This document shows, in pieces, positions 33,860 through 44,925 of a stretch of 64,000 nucleotides of DNA. The notes under the pieces are model-generated. The model searched no databases. It was given only the letters and a program-made list of their open reading frames with translations, and had not been told where the DNA came from. How positions within the stretch are numbered: position 1 is the stretch's first letter; each line of letters opens with the position of its first letter. Source of the DNA: Rhabdophis nuchalis (lineage: Eukaryota; Chordata; Lepidosauria; Squamata; Natricidae); the NCBI GenBank assembly GCA_039707465.1, contig CM077648.1, forward strand, positions 14,711,119-14,775,118, in the 5' to 3' direction. The translations under genes and the position numbers were made by a program.

Positions 33860-34275
33860 TTTATTTATTTTATTTATTTATTAAATTTATACCCCGCCCT
33901 TCTCCTGACAAGGACTCAGGGCAGCGCACAGGCAATCTTAAAAAACATACAAAAATACATTGTTAAAAACTAATTAAATCATCTCGTGCTAAAAACCCTT
34001 AAAAACCTTACGAATTAAAAATTTATCAAAGTAAAAGTCAGAAACGAGGGGCTATGCTAGGCCGGCTTGTTGGAATAAATACGTCTTAAGACGTTGGCGG
34101 AAGAGGCAGAGGTCCGAGGTAGTGCGTAAATCAGGGGGTAGGTCGTTCCAGAGGGCAGGGCCCGCCACAGAGAAGGCCCTTCCCCTGGGTGTCGCCAAAC
34201 GGCATTGCCCAGCCGACGGTACCCGGAGAAGGCCCTCTCTGTGGGAGCGGATCGGTCAAAGGGATGTATGGGGCA
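33860..34275 (-). mobile_element. L2-like LINE 3' end
   Basis: The 3' UTR starts TTTATACCCCGCCCTTCTCC. The RT C-terminal region is recognisable but shifted between frames (FDRSAPTERAFSGYRR shadow frame). It is 5'-truncated at about 34275. Confidence 0.82.
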
Positions 34276-34731
34276 TGTAATATCATTACACCCGAATTCC
34301 TCTTCTTCAGACAAGTCTTACTTAAACAGAACCACATAATGGCATCCATTGTCTATTCCAAACATACGTGCAGATATACATACACCTATATAGATATATC
34401 ATCCATAATTATTCCGTCACTCTTATTATAACTTATTGTTTATTAGCTGGTAGTTCTTCAATGACAATCTAAAACAATATTAAGTTTGCTAAAATCCTCC
34501 CCCCATTTTGTTAAACTACATCCAGCGACATTCCTACGTGATTAAATAAAAGTCTTATTGTTTATGTCCAACCTCATACTCATGCATTCCTATACGTACA
34601 TAGATACATAGATATATATCATTAAGCTATTCACCTGCCACTTCTGTGGCCCATTGCCATTGCTCTCTTGTTAGGGCTGAGACAAAGTGACAGGCCCAAA
34701 ATCACTCAGTTGCTTTGTGCCTAAGGTGGGA
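34276..34731. other. Unassigned stretch
   Basis: Nothing recognised; AT-rich with ATACAT runs. Confidence 0.4.
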
Positions 34732-34736
34732 CTAGG

Positions 34737-35182
34737 TGTTCTGACCCAACTTCCCAAATACAACAAACCCTCTGTAGTTAACTCAATGATTCCTTTATTA
34801 GGAGCGCCAGCAGCCCGGGCAAAAAGTTTCTCTCTCAATGCAGGCTAGCAAGTCTGCCCAGCAGGGAAATGAATAGTGGTCTGCCAAACCTATTCATCAC
34901 TACCCCCTGCCTTTTATCCCCAGAGCTAGGGTGGGGCTTTGCTAGCAGCGGTAGCTCTTCCGTTCCAAGGACCGGCCCATAGATTTCCACTGCTCTCCTC
35001 TCCTTTGCCTTCTGTGCATTCACACCAGTGGTGGGTTTCTGCAGGCTCGCACCTACTCACGAGAGCCGGTTGGTGAAATTTAGAGAACCGGTGAGAGGGG
35101 GTTCCACCGTACCTGGAAGTAAATCTGGCCTGCCGCTGCCAGTGACCCAACAGGAAGGAAAGGAAAGGAAAGGAAAGGAAAA

Positions 35183-35278
<96 letters not shown>

Positions 35279-35713
35279 GAATTTATCATCACAATTGAGT
35301 CCAAAATTTTGGTTGCTAAGCAAGAGCGTTGTTAAATGAGTTTCACCACATTTTAAAAGGTGGCCACTCCCACCCTGTCACATGACTGCCAAGCCACGCC
35401 CACAAAATAGGCCACACCTACAGAGTAGGTTCTAAAAAAATTGAAACCCACCACTGATTCACACATTAGGTATTGGACTCAGCTGTTCCTTCTCTTCCTC
35501 ATCAACCACCTCCAGATCTGGGGGCTGTTGACTCTCCATCGGAGGACTGATGGATGGCCAAGGCTCTGCCTCTGTCTCTCTCTCTCTGCCAACTCCATTC
35601 CCTCTTCCTCCTTGGAACTCTCAGGTTGCCTCGATGCTGACCCTGAGTCCCATGCCCCCACCTTCTCCTCTGATTCGGCTGCTGGAGGGGCCGGCAGACA
35701 ACAGGCCACAACA
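34737..35713 (-). mobile_element. Solo LTR, family TGTTGTGGCC, carrying a hAT
   Basis: On the minus strand it starts TGTTGTGGCCTG and ends GGGTCAGAACA. A perfect 5-bp duplication CTAGG lies at 34732-34736 and 35714-35718. GGATAAAAGGC is a possible TATA box and AATAAAGG a poly(A) signal. The hAT at 35026-35456 interrupts it; the LTR itself is about 540 bp. Related copies are 41083-41613 and 52913-53498. No retroviral genes are present. Confidence 0.88.
35026..35456 (-). mobile_element. Non-autonomous hAT with (GAAA)n tract, inside the LTR
   Basis: It starts CAGTGGTGGGTTTCTGCAGG and ends TTGAAACCCACCACTG. A perfect duplication ATTCACAC lies at 35018-35025 and 35457-35464. The purine tract spans about 35155-35278. 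Confidence 0.95.
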
Positions 35714-35765
35714 CTAGGACTCAGTGTTTCCTGGGTATGTAGCTTGATGCCTTAAGCACTATACA

Positions 35766-36008
35766 CAGGGGTGGGATTCAGCAGGTTTGGACCAGTTTGG
35801 GTAGCTCCGATGATCAGGTGCACCCGCCCACCCCTGCACTTTACTTACCTATATCCTCTCAGCTGATTCGCATGGCAGAGCAGATTGCTGTGCCTCAGTT
35901 GTGCTACTCCCCAGAAGTAACGTGGAAGGTAACGTTTTGTTAAAACTGCACTCACACAAAGCACACAATCACCGAACGGGTTGTTAAACCAGCAGGATCC
36001 CACCGCTG
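35766..36008. mobile_element. Non-autonomous hAT (CAGGGGTGGGATTCAGC)
   Basis: The right end is CAGGATCCCACCGCTG. The flanking octamers ACTATACA and ACTACGCT are only partly alike, so the insertion is older. Confidence 0.7.
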
Positions 36009-36067
36009 ACTACGCTAAAATGGCTCCCTATTCCTGGCAATTTGAATCCTTAACATGTAGTGAGAAT

Positions 36068-36550
36068 TGTTAGGATATTCAGCCTTATATTGGCTTGACA
36101 ATATATATGAGCCTATGTTCTTAAGAAGTTATGTAACTTTAAGAACTGTGTTTGAATCTGATTGGCTGTGAGTATCAGCACTACTATATAGTCAAGGTCA
36201 GGAATGCAGCTCATTCCCTGTTCGATTCCTTGTGATCCTGTGTTACCTGATTGTTGTTTGAGAAGCTGAACTGTGAAGGAGGAGTATTGTTTTGTATCAC
36301 TGTAAGATAAACTCTGTTTGATGTAGGACTATTATCATTGTTTGAGAAGTTAGTTGGAAGAAGTATTTTAGTTGTTACAAAGTAAAGACTATTTATTTTC
36401 CTACTACCACGGTTTTAGAGTTTGTTTGTGATTTACAGTAACGTATCTCTTTACTGTCCGGTGAATTACACTATTCCGCATTTATTTGCTAACACTGGTT
36501 CTGAACCCAGAGTTGCTAACATTGGTTATGGACCCAGTGTTCTGCTAACA
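36068..36550 (+). mobile_element. Solo LTR, family TGTTAGGA
   Basis: It starts TGTTAGGATATTCAGCC and ends TCTGCTAACA. A perfect 5-bp duplication AGAAT lies at 36063-36067 and 36551-36555. It holds a TATATAG box-like motif near 36184 and GACTATTTATTTTCC downstream. No coding region. Confidence 0.85.
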
Positions 36551-36599
36551 AGAATGCAGGACATCAATGACTTCTGTCAAACATGGAAACACTATATTG

Positions 36600-37020
36600 T
36601 GTCAGGGTTCCAAATAACATCCAAAAGTAAACCAGGGTTCAAGGCAAAGTATTCCTCAAAGTTCCAATTTATTAAGAGAGCCATGTTGGCACATTTGGGA
36701 AAACCCGAATCTGAAAGCTTCCCAGTTTTCCCCACCCAGTTGAACATTCAAGAGCTTGCCCCCACACCCACAAGTCCATCCCATGGTCCAATCTTCCACT
36801 GCCATGCTGGCAGTTCCTCCTATCTAGTTCCGGTCAGGTGCCTAGGTGCAGAGACAAAGGATGACCTTGGCTTTCTAGAAAGAATTTCGTTATGGCTATA
36901 TAGCATCTCACTCCTTACAATCCCCCCTCCCATTTCCCCACAATTAGAAAATGCATAGTAGGATCATAGAAAGTGTGGCAGGCCAAAGATCCGAAAGAAA
37001 AGATGGCTGCAGGCCTGACA
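36600..37020 (-). mobile_element. Solo LTR, family TGTCAGG
   Basis: Termini are TGTCAGG and CCTGACA. A perfect 5-bp duplication TATTG lies at 36595-36599 and 37021-37025. On the minus strand, AATAAATTGGAACTTTG carries the poly(A) signal near the 3' end. It aligns end to end with 45832-46255. Confidence 0.93.
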
Positions 37021-37025
37021 TATTG

Positions 37026-37439
37026 AAAGTTTCTGGTACAGCAGCTTATAAAACAAACCATGAAAAACAGTTTTCCAACTACAAGAATGAGGGTGAAATT
37101 ATGAATACACGCAGGTGTTCTTTTGTAGATAAAAACAAGCTGAAGCCGTCACGTCACTCAAACACGGCCAAGCTGTCTCAATTTCCACATACCTCAAATT
37201 TGGAATTATGTCATTTTAATTAAGCAAAAACCCGTTCCATTTCGGCTAAGTGAGTCTTGTAAAACCAGAGATGTTGTCAGAAAAGTATGTGGAATCGAAC
37301 CAATTTGAAATGCCCCCTAAAGCTACTTTTTTTTTTTTTTTTTTGGTAAGCAATGTTCTATTCCCCCGCACCCCCCACCCCCGGCCTTTATTTTTGTTCA
37401 GGCAATGTATCTTGAGAAAATGTATAAATATGATCCTAT
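37026..37439. other. Unassigned stretch
   Basis: Nothing recognised; contains a T run at about 37327-37344. Confidence 0.4.
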
Positions 37440-38224
37440 AATAATAATAATAATAATAATTTAATTTGTAAACTGCTCTCTCTCCCTGAAGGGACTCGAG
37501 GCGGTGCACAGGGAATTTTAAAATACATATATAAAACCAACAGACATTGTAATACAAATTTAAAATGAATTAAACCTAGACCCTGCACTAAAATCCCCGA
37601 CTATCTAAAACTAATACCCCTAAAAATCCCTAATAAAACAATTTGAATATTCAGCTTGAGGTAAATGGGTCCATTAAGCCAAGCCGGCCAGGCAGAAGAA
37701 GTGAATTTTTAGTTTTTGACGGAAGGAGTGGAGGTCTGTAGTTGTTCTAATTTCAGGGGGAAGGTCGTTCCAGAGGGTTGGGCCCACCACAGAGAAGGCC
37801 CTTCCCCTGGGCGTCGCCCGCTGACATAGCCTAGTGGATGGCACCTGGAGAAGTCCCTCTCTGTAGGAGCAAATCGGTCGCAGGGATGTATGGGGCAGGA
37901 TGCGATCCCGAAGATAGCTAGGTCCCGAGCCATGGAGCGCTTTAAAGATGATAATCAACACCTTGAAGCGCACCCGAAAGACAACAGGCAGCCAGTGCAG
38001 CTCTCGCAGGAGCGGTGTTACATGGGAAAACCTAGAGGTTCCCATAACTGCCCGCGCGGCCGCATTCTGCACAAGCTGCAGTCTTCGGGTGCACCTCAAG
38101 GGGAGCCCCATGTAGAGAGCGTTGGAGTAGTCCAGTCGGGATGTCACGAGTGCATGAGTGACTGTGCAAAGGGCATCCCGGTCCAATAGGGGACGCAACT
38201 GGTGAACCAGGCGAACCTCTTTAG
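37440..38224 (-). mobile_element. L2-like LINE 3' end, longest open copy
   Basis: The minus frame 38198-37674 covers 174 codons of the RT C-terminus: ALVTSRLDYSNALYMGLPLR, RRLQLVQNAAARAVMG, LLRELHWLPVVFRVRFKVL, YLRDRILPHTSLRP, RAFSVVGPTLWNDLPPEIR and FRQKLKIHFFCLAGLA. The catalytic RT motifs lie further upstream and are missing. The tail is (ATT)n at 37440-37458. Confidence 0.92.
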
Positions 38225-38317
38225 CAGAACAATTAAAACGCAGCAGGAGAGGAAGAAGAAATCAAACCAACCAGGGGAAATTCTGAATGGGACTTCCAGC
38301 TAGGAACACCCTTGGCA

Positions 38318-38700
38318 CAGGGGTGTCAAACTCGATTTCATTGAGTGCCACATCAGAATTGTGTTTGTCCTCCGGGGAGGAGGGGGCATGGCCAGCTCGA
38401 CATCAGTCGTTGAGGTTTTCAGCTGTGAAGGCCTCCTGCAGACCTCTGTCAGTGAAAACAGAGTTTGGGGGCTGTGTGCTGCCCTGCTAGGCTCTGTTTT
38501 CGCTGCAGAGGGCTGCGGGAGGCTGTCACAGCCAAAAATGGAATGCATGGGGGCTGCATGCGGGCCCCCCCAAAAGCTCAATTTTTGCTTGCAGAGGCAC
38601 TGTGGGCCATCGTTTGCTGTTTACAGGGCGGTCTCACGGCCCAGTTCTAAGCACTCTGCAGCCCAGATGCAGTGCACGAGCCTTGAGTTTGACACCTCTG
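38318..38700. mobile_element. Non-autonomous hAT (CAGGGGTGTCAAACT)
   Basis: The ends are CAGGGGTGTCAAACTCGATT and GAGTTTGACACCTCTG. A perfect duplication CCTTGGCA lies at 38310-38317 and 38701-38708. Confidence 0.95.
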
Positions 38701-38708
38701 CCTTGGCA

Positions 38709-39058
38709 GAACAGAACGATGGGTGAGAGATGGGTTAGGGTCACTCAGTTGTTAAGAACAGAGAGATACTTCCCAAGGTGATGCTCAATTCAAGCAGGCA
38801 GAGTAATCAGGACCTAAAGAAGAAAAATATGCTTCTTGCCTCTCATGAAGCATTTCCTCAGCATGAAGAAGTTTCTCTGAGACATATAGACAGAATATCC
38901 TCTTCCATCTTCCAGTCAACCAGAATTAAGGTTAAAAAAAGGGGGATGGGGTAGATCTTGGAGGAGGCATCAGAAGAAGTTGCTGCATCCAGTTGGGCAG
39001 TTCTCTGTATTGTACTGGCTACTGAAATGGAACAGGTTTTTTTAATTCAACATATTAG
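38709..39058. other. Unassigned stretch
   Basis: Nothing recognised. Confidence 0.4.
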
Positions 39059-39382
39059 GTAAAAGGTAAAGGCTCCTCTTATATCTATGTGCTAGTCGTT
39101 CCCGACTCGACAGGCCGGTGCTTATCTCCGTTTCAAAGCCAAAGAGCCAGTGCTGTCTGAAGACATCTCCGTGGTCATGTGACCAGCACTATACCGTGAA
39201 GAACGCTGTTACTTTCCCACCAAAGGTGGTATTTATTTTTCTACTTGCATTTTTATGTACTTTCGAACTGCTAGGTTGGCAGAATCTGGGACAAGTAACG
39301 GGAGCTCAGTCTGTTGCATAGAGCTAGGGATTCAAACCACTGAACTGCCGACCTTTCTTATCGACAAGCTTAGTGTCTTAGT
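39059..39382 (-). mobile_element. tRNA-derived SINE
   Basis: The 3' end AGGTAAAGGCTCC complement is at the left; CCGTTTCAAAGCCAAAGAGC and GTGGTCATGTGACCAGC follow; the tRNA-like head is at the right. It joins an 11683-type repeat at 39383. Confidence 0.85.
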
Positions 39383-39605
39383 GAATCTGGTTTCCTCATT
39401 GATTTTGCTTGTCAGAAAGTTGCAAAAGATCCCAGGACCCGAGGCATCGCAACTATCATAAATATGAGCCAGTTGCCAAGCATCTGAACTTTGATCATAC
39501 AATAATGGGAATGCTACCATGGTCGTAAGTGTGAAAAATGGTCACAGGTTGCCTTTTTCAGTGTTGCTGTAACTTTGATGGGTAAATTGAGATTGAGGAC
39601 TACCT
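39383..39605. repeat. Interspersed repeat, class unresolved
   Basis: This is the 11683-type family (GATTTTGCTTGTCAGAAAG, TTTGATCATACAATAATGG, GTGTGAAAAATGGTCACAGG). Confidence 0.55.
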
Positions 39606-39677
39606 ATATACACAACGGCATGTGAGAATGACCTTGGCAGACAGGGAGAAGAGACACATCCAAGGAAATGGTTGGAT

Positions 39678-40311
39678 CAGGGGTGTCAAACTCGATTTCA
39701 TTGAGGGTTGCATCAGGATTATGTTTGACCTGGGGGGGCCTGATGCGTGGGTGTGGCTGGAGGTTGGCATGGCCATGGTGGGCATGACACAGGACTTGTG
39801 TCAGGGGCACCTGTGATGGCCAAGTGCTAATGCAGGACTTTCCTGAGACCCTCCCTTTCATTATAATCTCCTTCCTTCCTTCTCCCCCTGCACCCAGTTT
39901 TCACTGGCAGAGGGCTACAATGAGGTGTGCACATCTCCACGCCCCATTTTCACAGGCAGATGGCTGCAAAAAGAGGCCCCCAACCTCCATTTTTGCTGGC
40001 AGAGACACAGCAGGTTTGCTGAAGCATGCCGCTGGCCAGATCCAGCCTGTGGCAGGGCTGGGTTGCTACCAGTATTATCTGCCGATTCAGTGCAACCCCC
40101 GCCCTGTGTTCCACATTAGAAAAGGGGGGAAATTACACTTCTGCAATGGAGATTGTTCTGTGCATGCGCAGAATCAAAAATCAAGATGACGCTACCGACA
40201 ATAGAACCAGTTCAGGTGCATGGGCGGCCAAGTTACTACCTACTCGGCCAAAATGGGCCAAACCAGTAGGAACCCACCTCTGGCCCACAGGCCTTGAGTT
40301 TGACACTTCTG
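39678..40311. mobile_element. Non-autonomous hAT (CAGGGGTGTCAAACT) with a second hAT inside
   Basis: The ends are CAGGGGTGTCAAACTCGATT and GAGTTTGACACTTCTG, with octamers GGTTGGAT and GGTTAGAT flanking. Inside, about 40045-40285 is a GCAGGGCTGGGTTGCTACC..TAGGAACCCACCTCTG element of the 30463 type. Confidence 0.85.
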
Positions 40312-40319
40312 GGTTAGAT

Positions 40320-40860
40320 AAAAGGCCACTTAGCCCACAGCAGGAATGTGGGCAGAGCAAGCAACTTAAAAGAGACCCTTTCTTGTTTCTTAGGCTCTTA
40401 AGCAGCTGAGAGTAGATGTGTACTTTCAAACGTGCAAGAATCAGTTGATGTAACCTTACAACAAAGTAGAATTTGTTCATCTAGCCATGCTTCCTCTCAG
40501 GTCTAACTTGCAAAGCTGACAATATACTTGCACTCTCATTCCCTTTCCGGTTCACAGTCTCCTATACTTCTTTCCTAAGACATCACTTCAGGAACAAGTA
40601 GCTACAGTGCAAAGAAAATATTCTCTCTTTCTGAAATCTCTTTATCCTTTTTCTAACACTCCCCTGAACTCCCTTTCAACGGTGTCCATAAGGAGGCTTA
40701 AAAATTCAAGATGGTGGGCTTTGATCATGAGGTCATGACTGCCGTATTGATTACCGTATTGATTACCTATCACCGCAAAACCGACCCTATTCCCTTTCTC
40801 ATCTAGTGATCTATCAGCATCCAGCTTCCCATATAGTTAAATAATTTTCGGCTTGGGTCT
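40320..40860. other. Unassigned stretch
   Basis: Nothing recognised. Confidence 0.4.
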
Positions 40861-41082
40861 TGGGTAAGGTGACCAGATATTCAAAATCCCAAAGCGGGAC
40901 ACCGTCGACAGGCGGGGGGCGCACACTCCGGCGTGTCATGCGCCTGCGCAGAGGGCGTCAGGGCCGAGGAGGGGGGGCTGCACGAGCTCCGGCACATCAC
41001 ACACCTGCGCAGAGGGCATCGGGGTCGGGGGGCGCTCCTCTTTAAAGGCAGCGGCGGCGGCGGCCTGGCCTGGCGGCGCTGA
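40861..41082. other. GC-rich repeat-derived stretch
   Basis: GGTGACCAGATATTC begins a CpG-rich segment with an imperfect duplication (CATGCGCCTGCGCAGAGGGC and ACACCTGCGCAGAGGGCATC) and a (GGC)n run. It is probably transposon-derived. Confidence 0.4.
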
Positions 41083-41613
41083 GAGTGAGTGAGAAGGTTG
41101 GGGACATAAACCTGTCCTGGAGTCTGGGGAAGGCTCTGATGAGGGCTCTGTGTTGGAGGCAGAGAGGAGGCCAGAGCTGTATGCCAACTATCAGCTGCCT
41201 TGAGTCAGACATCAGTGAGGCAGAGGAACAGCTGGAGCCTGTTCCCAGTGTGCACATGCACAATTGCCAGAAGAAGGGAACAGCTAAAGAATAGGGGTCA
41301 ACTTGGGAGTAAGGCCACAGGTGGATGATGAGTGGCCCCTCCCAGAGGAAGTTAAAGAGGAGCAAAAGGGGAGTGGAGTTTACAGGAGACAATGAGTTCG
41401 CTTAATTGGTTCATGACTCTCCAAGACTCCTTGCCAAGTTTTGCAGATATCAACCTGGCAGCTCTCCAAGCCAGATAAGGTCTGTGACTGTAAATCCGCC
41501 CTTGAAAGACTTTGCTGGATGTGAATGAGCAGAATTCACAGTCAATTAATAAAAGGGTTTTTTGTCTGGACAAGCAGTTTGCTTCATGATCTTGGGAAGC
41601 CCAGGTCAGAACA
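41083..41613 (+). mobile_element. LTR, family TGTTGTGGCC, 5'-truncated
   Basis: It aligns with 52913-53498: GGAGTCTGGGGAAGGCTC, GAGGAACAGCTGGAGCC, CCCAGTGTGCACATGC, AATAAAAGGGTTTTTTGTC and CCCAGGTCAGAACA at the end. The first part is replaced by GC-rich sequence. Confidence 0.7.
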
Positions 41614-41708
41614 CCAGCTAAGAGATCAGGTAAGTCCAAATTTAATTCAAAGAAGTGCCCGGTTTTAGTCTCCAAACACCAATAAAGATACATTGAGGTT
41701 CTCTAAGC

Positions 41709-41894
41709 CAGTGACCCTCAACTTCTTGGGCACAAGGGACTGGTTCCATGGAGAGAGATTTTTTTCACAGACTGGAAGGGGCGCGGTTTCGTGTGCTGCC
41801 TTCATCCTGCATCAACTTCGCTTGTTTGTATGGACCTGTTTCTGGCATACCGCGGGCCAGCACTGTCTCCACAGACCGGGGTTCTGGATCCCTG
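41709..41894. mobile_element. Non-autonomous hAT (CAGTGACCCTCAAC)
   Basis: The ends CAGTGACCCTCAACTTC and GGTTCTGGATCCCTG are flanked by a perfect 8-bp duplication CTCTAAGC at 41701-41708 and 41895-41902. Confidence 0.85.
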
Positions 41895-42145
41895 CTCTAA
41901 GCAGTTTCCTTTATTGTTCTTCACCTATAAAATGAAATCTTGTCAAACCAAAGCAGACTATTTGCACCATAAGAGATTTTCTAGGAATTATTAGGGAGGA
42001 GATGACTTCATTCCCTTTCTCCCACACAAGCTATCTAAACTTTGCTGTCTTTTGTTTTTCTGGAATAGCACTTCCTCTCTCCTTGATTTACTATCATCTT
42101 CTACAGAGTGGGAAAAGTCAGGAGTAAGCAACAAGTTTCCCAGGG

Positions 42146-42464
42146 CAGGGGTGCCCAACCCCTGAGCTGTCAACCTGCAATAGTCCGTCACCTGCCAGGA
42201 ACTGGGCTGTGCAAGCAAGAGAAGTTCCATCAGGGGATGCATGAGATCCAAGCAGTGCACAAAACCAGACTTCCCTCCCATGGAGCCAGGTCCCACCATG
42301 GCAGTGGTGGGTTTCTGCAGGCTCGCACCTACTCGCGAGAGCCGGTTGGTGAAATTTAGAGAACCGGTGAGAGGGGGTTCCACCAGTGTACCTGGAAGTA
42401 AATCTGGCCCGCCACTGCCAGTGACCCAACGGGAAGGAAAGGAAAGGAAAGAGGGAAGAAAGGA

Positions 42465-42540
<76 letters not shown>

Positions 42541-42748
42541 ATTTATCATCACAATTGAGTCCAAAATTTTGGTTGTTAAGCAAGAGCGTTGTTAAATGAG
42601 TTTCACCACATTTTAAAAGGTGGCCACTCCCACCCTGTCACATGACTGCCAAGCCACGCCCACAAAATAGGCCACACCTACAGAGTAGGTTCTAAAAAAA
42701 TTGAAACCCACCACTGCACCATGGCACCCAAAAGGTTGTGGGCCACTG
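42146..42748. mobile_element. Outer hAT (CAGGGGTGCCCAACC) containing another hAT
   Basis: The ends CAGGGGTGCCCAACCCC and AGGTTGTGGGCCACTG have octamers TCCCAGGG and TCCTGGGG (6 of 8). The younger hAT 42302-42716 sits inside. Confidence 0.75.
42302..42716 (-). mobile_element. Non-autonomous hAT with (GAAA)n tract
   Basis: It starts CAGTGGTGGGTTTCTGCAGG and ends TTGAAACCCACCACTG. A perfect duplication CACCATGG lies at 42294-42301 and 42717-42724. Purine tract about 42436-42541. Confidence 0.95.
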
Positions 42749-42764
42749 TCCTGGGGTATTAAAG

Positions 42765-42937
42765 CAGAGGTGGGTTCCTACTGGTTTGGACCGGTTCTAT
42801 CGGCGGCACCATAGGCGCTGCCATTTTGTTTTTTGCTTTTGCGCATGGGCAGAAACAATTTTTTTTACTACTGCGCATGCGCGCAAAGCACAAACCTGAG
42901 CGAACTGGCAGTAAAAGAAGCAGGAAACCCATCCCTG
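42765..42937. mobile_element. Non-autonomous hAT (CAGAGGTGGGTTCC)
   Basis: The ends CAGAGGTGGGTTCCTACTGG and AGGAAACCCATCCCTG have octamers TATTAAAG and TACTAAAG. It is a 30463-type relative. Confidence 0.85.
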
Positions 42938-43097
42938 TACTAAAGGGGGTGATAAGTCACAATCTCAGCAATGTACTGCTGATAAATTGATGTACTAAGA
43001 TTCCATACGTGTGCAGCAGGAACCATTTTGTAAAGTTTCCATAACACACTCTCAAAATTCCAAAGAAGTACAATAGCCTAAAATTTGAAGACACATA

Positions 43098-43640
43098 CAC
43101 TATATTGCCAAAAGTATTTGCTCAGCCATCCAAATAGTAATCAATCAGGCGTTCCAATCGCTTCCATGGTCACAGGTGTATAAAATCAAGTACCTAGGCA
43201 TGCAGACTGTTTGTACAAACATTTGTGGAAGAATGGGTGGCTCTCAGGAGCTCAGCATGGAGTTGTGATAGGAGGCCACCTGTGCAACAAATCCAGTTGT
43301 GAAATTTCCTCACTCCTAAATATTCCACAGTCAACTGTCAGCTGTATTATAAGAACATGGAAGTGTTTGGGAACGACAGCCACTCAGCCACGAAGCGGTA
43401 GGCCAGGTAAACGGACGGAGCGGGGTCAGCGGATGCCGAGGCGCCTAGTGCGAAGAGGTCTTCTGCAGAGTCAATCGCTACAGACCTCTAAACTTCACGT
43501 GGCCTTCAGATTAGCTCAAGAACAGTGCACAGTGGACTGACGTCATCTTGAACCCTATGGATTAGGAATGGGATGTCACTTACTGTAAGTTCATATGCGA
43601 ATAAAGGCAGATAAGTGAATATTTTTGGCAATATTTTGTG
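43098..43640 (+). mobile_element. Tc1/mariner relic with internal deletion
   Basis: The left end CACTATATTGCCAAAAG follows a TA target, and the right end has the complement TTTTTGGCAATATTTTGTG. At 543 bp it is far shorter than an active Tc1 element (about 1.2-1.6 kb). Confidence 0.85.
43211..43540 (+). pseudogene. Tc1-type transposase, N-terminal DNA-binding part
   Basis: In a full protein this domain would bind the terminal inverted repeats and the C-terminal DDE domain would cut and join. Visible here are a paired-like helix-turn-helix (SCEISSLLNIPQSTVSCIIR), a GRPGK AT-hook-like linker (QPRSGRPGKRTERGQRMPRR) and the start of the second helix-turn-helix (LQTSKLHVAFRL). It then stops; the catalytic DDE domain has been deleted. 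Start codon uncertain. It cannot be catalytically active. Confidence 0.85.
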
Positions 43641-44645
43641 CCTCTCCTCTGCATATTTTCTGAAGAATTTTGCGAACTCTTTCTGTATATGTTCTGAAAG
43701 AGTCCTCTAACTATACAGATGTACAGATAACATTTTAAGGGTTCAACAATTTTCATACTTCTCACTAAATCAGAGACACTATACCAGTATGGATTAAGTC
43801 TACCATTGTATTTTCTCTGGATAATTTCATACTAACTGCTGAATTTTAAGTATATCTTATTTATGTTAAAAATGATGAATGTCTCCAGTATTTTCTCTGT
43901 ATTTTCAGTATAGCTGAAACTCTGATTACGCCAGTATTTTCTCTTTTGGATGCCTCCTTAATTTAATTATCCATCTCAAATTCTCTTCTCTCGCCACCCA
44001 TCCTTTCCCCGTTAGAGATCAAACATAATTTTTGATTAAGATTTTCTGAAGTACAAATCAAAGATAGTATGTTCTGATCTAGTTGATGTTCACTTTCATA
44101 CCTGCTTTGCTTTTTCCAATAAATCATTCTGCCACCTTGATTAGTTTTATGGAGATGTTTCATTAGATTTGTTAATTTTCCCCGCAACCCTCTGCGAAGG
44201 AAATAAATTTTGCTCAGAACTCCAAGGTGCAATTTGTGTCACTTCTGTGAATGATACAAAGTGTTAAAACATTGGTTGTGTTTCCCCCTCTTCCTCCCTC
44301 CCCACCTATTACATTCCCAATTGGTTGTGTCAGTTTTAATTTGCGTCCAAAGTGAACTCGGTATAAATAAATTCTTAATTAAAAATGAGATGTTTATGTT
44401 CCCAATGATCAGTCTGGACTGGTAAATAATCATGCTTCTTTCTAGTCCAATTTCCTTTTTCAAGAGCTTCGGCGATAGCAGTCTCAAAGGTTTTATATCG
44501 TATTTAAATCTCTGATAAGGAGAAATCTGTGATTAAGCCATTCGCTCTGCCTATTCCTGCTATGCTGCATCACAACTGAGGTTTTGTGGAAAAGATATGA
44601 AACACACCTGGAGTCTATGCCAAGAATATATATTCCCACAAGGTT
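43641..44645. other. Unassigned stretch
   Basis: About 1 kb without a recognised family. TATTTTCTCTG-type phrases recur near 43810, 43890 and 43935, hinting at old repeat. Two minus frames (44232-43963, 44487-44239) have no recognised domain, though their basic, LINE-like composition leaves old retroelement origin possible. Confidence 0.4.
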
Positions 44646-44653
44646 CACTAAGG

Positions 44654-44788
44654 CAGGGGTCTGCAAAGTTGGCTCTTTGAAGACTGGTGGACTTCAACTC
44701 CCAGAATTCCCCAGCCAGCCTGGCTGGCTGGGGAATTCTGGGAGTTGAAGTCCACCAGTCTTCAAAGAGCCAACTTTGCAGACCCCTG
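44654..44788. mobile_element. 135-bp palindromic hAT-type MITE, subfamily A
   Basis: Termini are CAGGGGTCTGCAAAG and CTTTGCAGACCCCTG; the arms are almost perfectly complementary around CCAGCCTGGCTGG. A perfect duplication CACTAAGG lies at 44646-44653 and 44789-44796. Confidence 0.96.
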
Positions 44789-44925
44789 CACTAAGGTGTG
44801 AAGAAAATCCCAGGTGCCTAACTAAAGCAAGCAGCTGCTCTATGACGTAGGAAAGTGCTGGAAGCAGAATATTACTTGAGTGACAATGACCTTATTTCAT
44901 ACTGCACAGGAAAAGACACTGCTTT

